NCBI GenBank assembly: GCA_029582165.1
Contig: CM055886.1
Coordinates: 29,005,169 to 29,069,168 of the forward strand
DNA: 64,000 bases
Origin: Portulaca oleracea
Taxonomy: Eukaryota > Streptophyta > Magnoliopsida > Caryophyllales > Portulacaceae
Direction: 5' to 3'
Shown: one piece after another, positions 62,936-64,000 of the stretch
Position numbering within the stretch: the first letter of the stretch is position 1
Layout: each line of letters opens with the position of its first letter
Translations under genes and position numbers: made by a program
The notes under the pieces: model-generated
The model's input: only the letters and a program-made list of their open reading frames with translations
What the model was told of the DNA's origin: nothing
Databases searched by the model: none

Positions 62936-64000
62936 AAGGCGGATTCTAAGCCTCGCCTCATTCGATGGGTCCTCTTACTCCAAGAGTTCGACCTTGAGAT
63001 CCGAGACAAACCGAGATTGCAAAATGTGGTGGCCGATCATCTTTCGAGATTGCAACTTGAGGCTCAAAGTGATGATGATATTCCCATTGATGATTCCTTC
63101 CCACATGAACAACTCTTTGTTTTTGCTCATCAAGTCGCCCCTTGGTATGCTGATATAGTGAACTTCATTGTTAGTGGTGTACTTCCCCCGGAGATGTCAT
63201 GGCAACAAAAGAAGAGGTTTCTTTCCGAGTTGAGGAGATATGTTTGGGAGGAGCCTCTATTTTACAAGATTTGTGGGGATGGAGTGTATAGAAGATGCTT
63301 GCCGGAAGATGAAGTTCAAAGTGTGCTCCACCATTGTCATGCCACTACTTGTTGTGGTCATTTTAGCACCGATAAGACCGTTGCAAAGGTGCTCCAAGCC
63401 GGGTTTTATTGGCCTACACTCTCCAAGGATGTGAGAAATTTTGTACTCTCATGTGACAAGTGCCAAAGATCCGGGAGTATTTCCAAGAGGAATGAGATGC
63501 CACAACATTACATTTTAGAGGTGCAACTCTTTGATGTGTGGGGGATAGACTTCATGGGTCCCTTCCCTCCTTCTCACAACAACCTCTACATCTTGGTGGC
63601 AGTAGATTATGTTTCAAAGTGGGTTGAAGCAATTGCAACACCCACCAATGATTCCAAGGTGGTGATTAAGTTCCTCAAGAAGATTTTTGCAAGATTTGGA
63701 ACTCCAAGGGCCTTATTGAGTGACAATGGCACTCATTTTTGCAATTGGCCTCTTGATGCTCTTCTAGCTAAGTATGGGGTGACACATTGAGTTGCTACAT
63801 CATATCATCCCCAAACTAGTGGCCAAGTGGAGCTTTCTAATCGGGAAATCAAGAGCATATTGGAGAAGACGGTCAACCGTTCGAGGAAAGATTGGTCTCT
63901 TAAGTTAGATGATGCATTGTGGGCCTACCGGACCGCATACAAGACTCCATTGGGAACCACTCTATACTGGTTAGTATATGGAAAAGCATGTCATTTGCCG
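62930..64000 (+). pseudogene. gypsy integrase (cut by window end)
   Basis: After the RNase H tail ([10 protein letters not shown]), the HHCC zinc module is visible ([19 protein letters not shown] ... CDKCQ). The catalytic core starts at [12 protein letters not shown] (first Asp), with LLSDNGTHF (second Asp). TGA at 63788-63790 stands where Arg is usual before [14 protein letters not shown] (catalytic Glu). The sequence runs to 64000 in a readable frame with [19 protein letters not shown]. Confidence 0.93.

Larger units (their letters stand above)
53520..64000 (+). mobile_element. Athila-like Ty3/gypsy element, 5' LTR to integrase, runs off window
   Basis: LTR 53520-54965, primer-binding site 54972-54989, gag from 55104, protease near 57350-57650, reverse transcriptase 61504-62310, RNase H to about 62935, integrase from about 63250 to the window end. 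Domain order and the tRNA-Asp-type primer-binding site fit the Athila/Tat group. It is inactivated by two nested insertions (56504-56825, 57957-61498), at least two nonsense codons (62032-62034, 63788-63790) and several frameshifts. The 3' LTR and any envelope-like frame lie beyond the window. Confidence 0.93.

Overview
This is plant nuclear DNA, most likely from a eudicot with a transposon-rich genome. I see no bacterial or organellar signature. Three intron-containing or intronless host genes are clear and a fourth small one is likely. Most of the rest is plant-type retrotransposons (Ty1/copia, Ty3/gypsy, L1 LINEs), solo LTRs and small non-autonomous DNA transposons (hAT-, Tourist-, Mutator- and mariner-like). 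The species cannot be fixed from the sequence alone.

Layout. 1-1.9 kb: 5' part of a minus-strand copia element running off the left edge. 3.2-5.7 kb: decayed plus-strand copia with a hAT-like element in gag. 5.7-7.25 kb: minus-strand gypsy LTR with its primer-binding site. 7.25-9.99 kb: decayed plus-strand L1 LINE ending in poly(A). 10.2-16.1 kb: GCP1/TsaD-type organellar tRNA threonylcarbamoyltransferase, 13 exons. 16.1-29.4 kb: AT-rich intergenic DNA with a diverged local duplication, several non-autonomous DNA transposons, two related solo LTRs and a degenerate minisatellite. 29.4-30.7 kb: intronless DUF247 gene. 32.8-33.1 kb: small two-exon gene, minus strand. 35.7-39.3 kb: RAD51C recombinase, plus strand. 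40.2-40.5 kb: TPR pseudogene fragment. 41.2-51.25 kb: one minus-strand L1 LINE split by two LTR insertions, one of which holds a young copia element. 53.5 kb to the end: Athila-like gypsy element, interrupted by a 322-bp hAT-like element and by a 3.5-kb solo LTR.

The host genes do not form an operon or pathway. GCP1 makes the t6A modification of organellar tRNAs. RAD51C is a RAD51 paralog used in homologous recombination and meiosis. From memory these are neighbouring genes in Arabidopsis (At2g45270 and At2g45280), so their presence here about 19 kb apart looks like conserved microsynteny stretched by transposons.

I found no convincing new biological system. The most informative features are the nested insertions, whose target-site duplications (TSDs) can be read directly, and a recent copia copy whose inactivating changes look mainly like C-to-T transitions.
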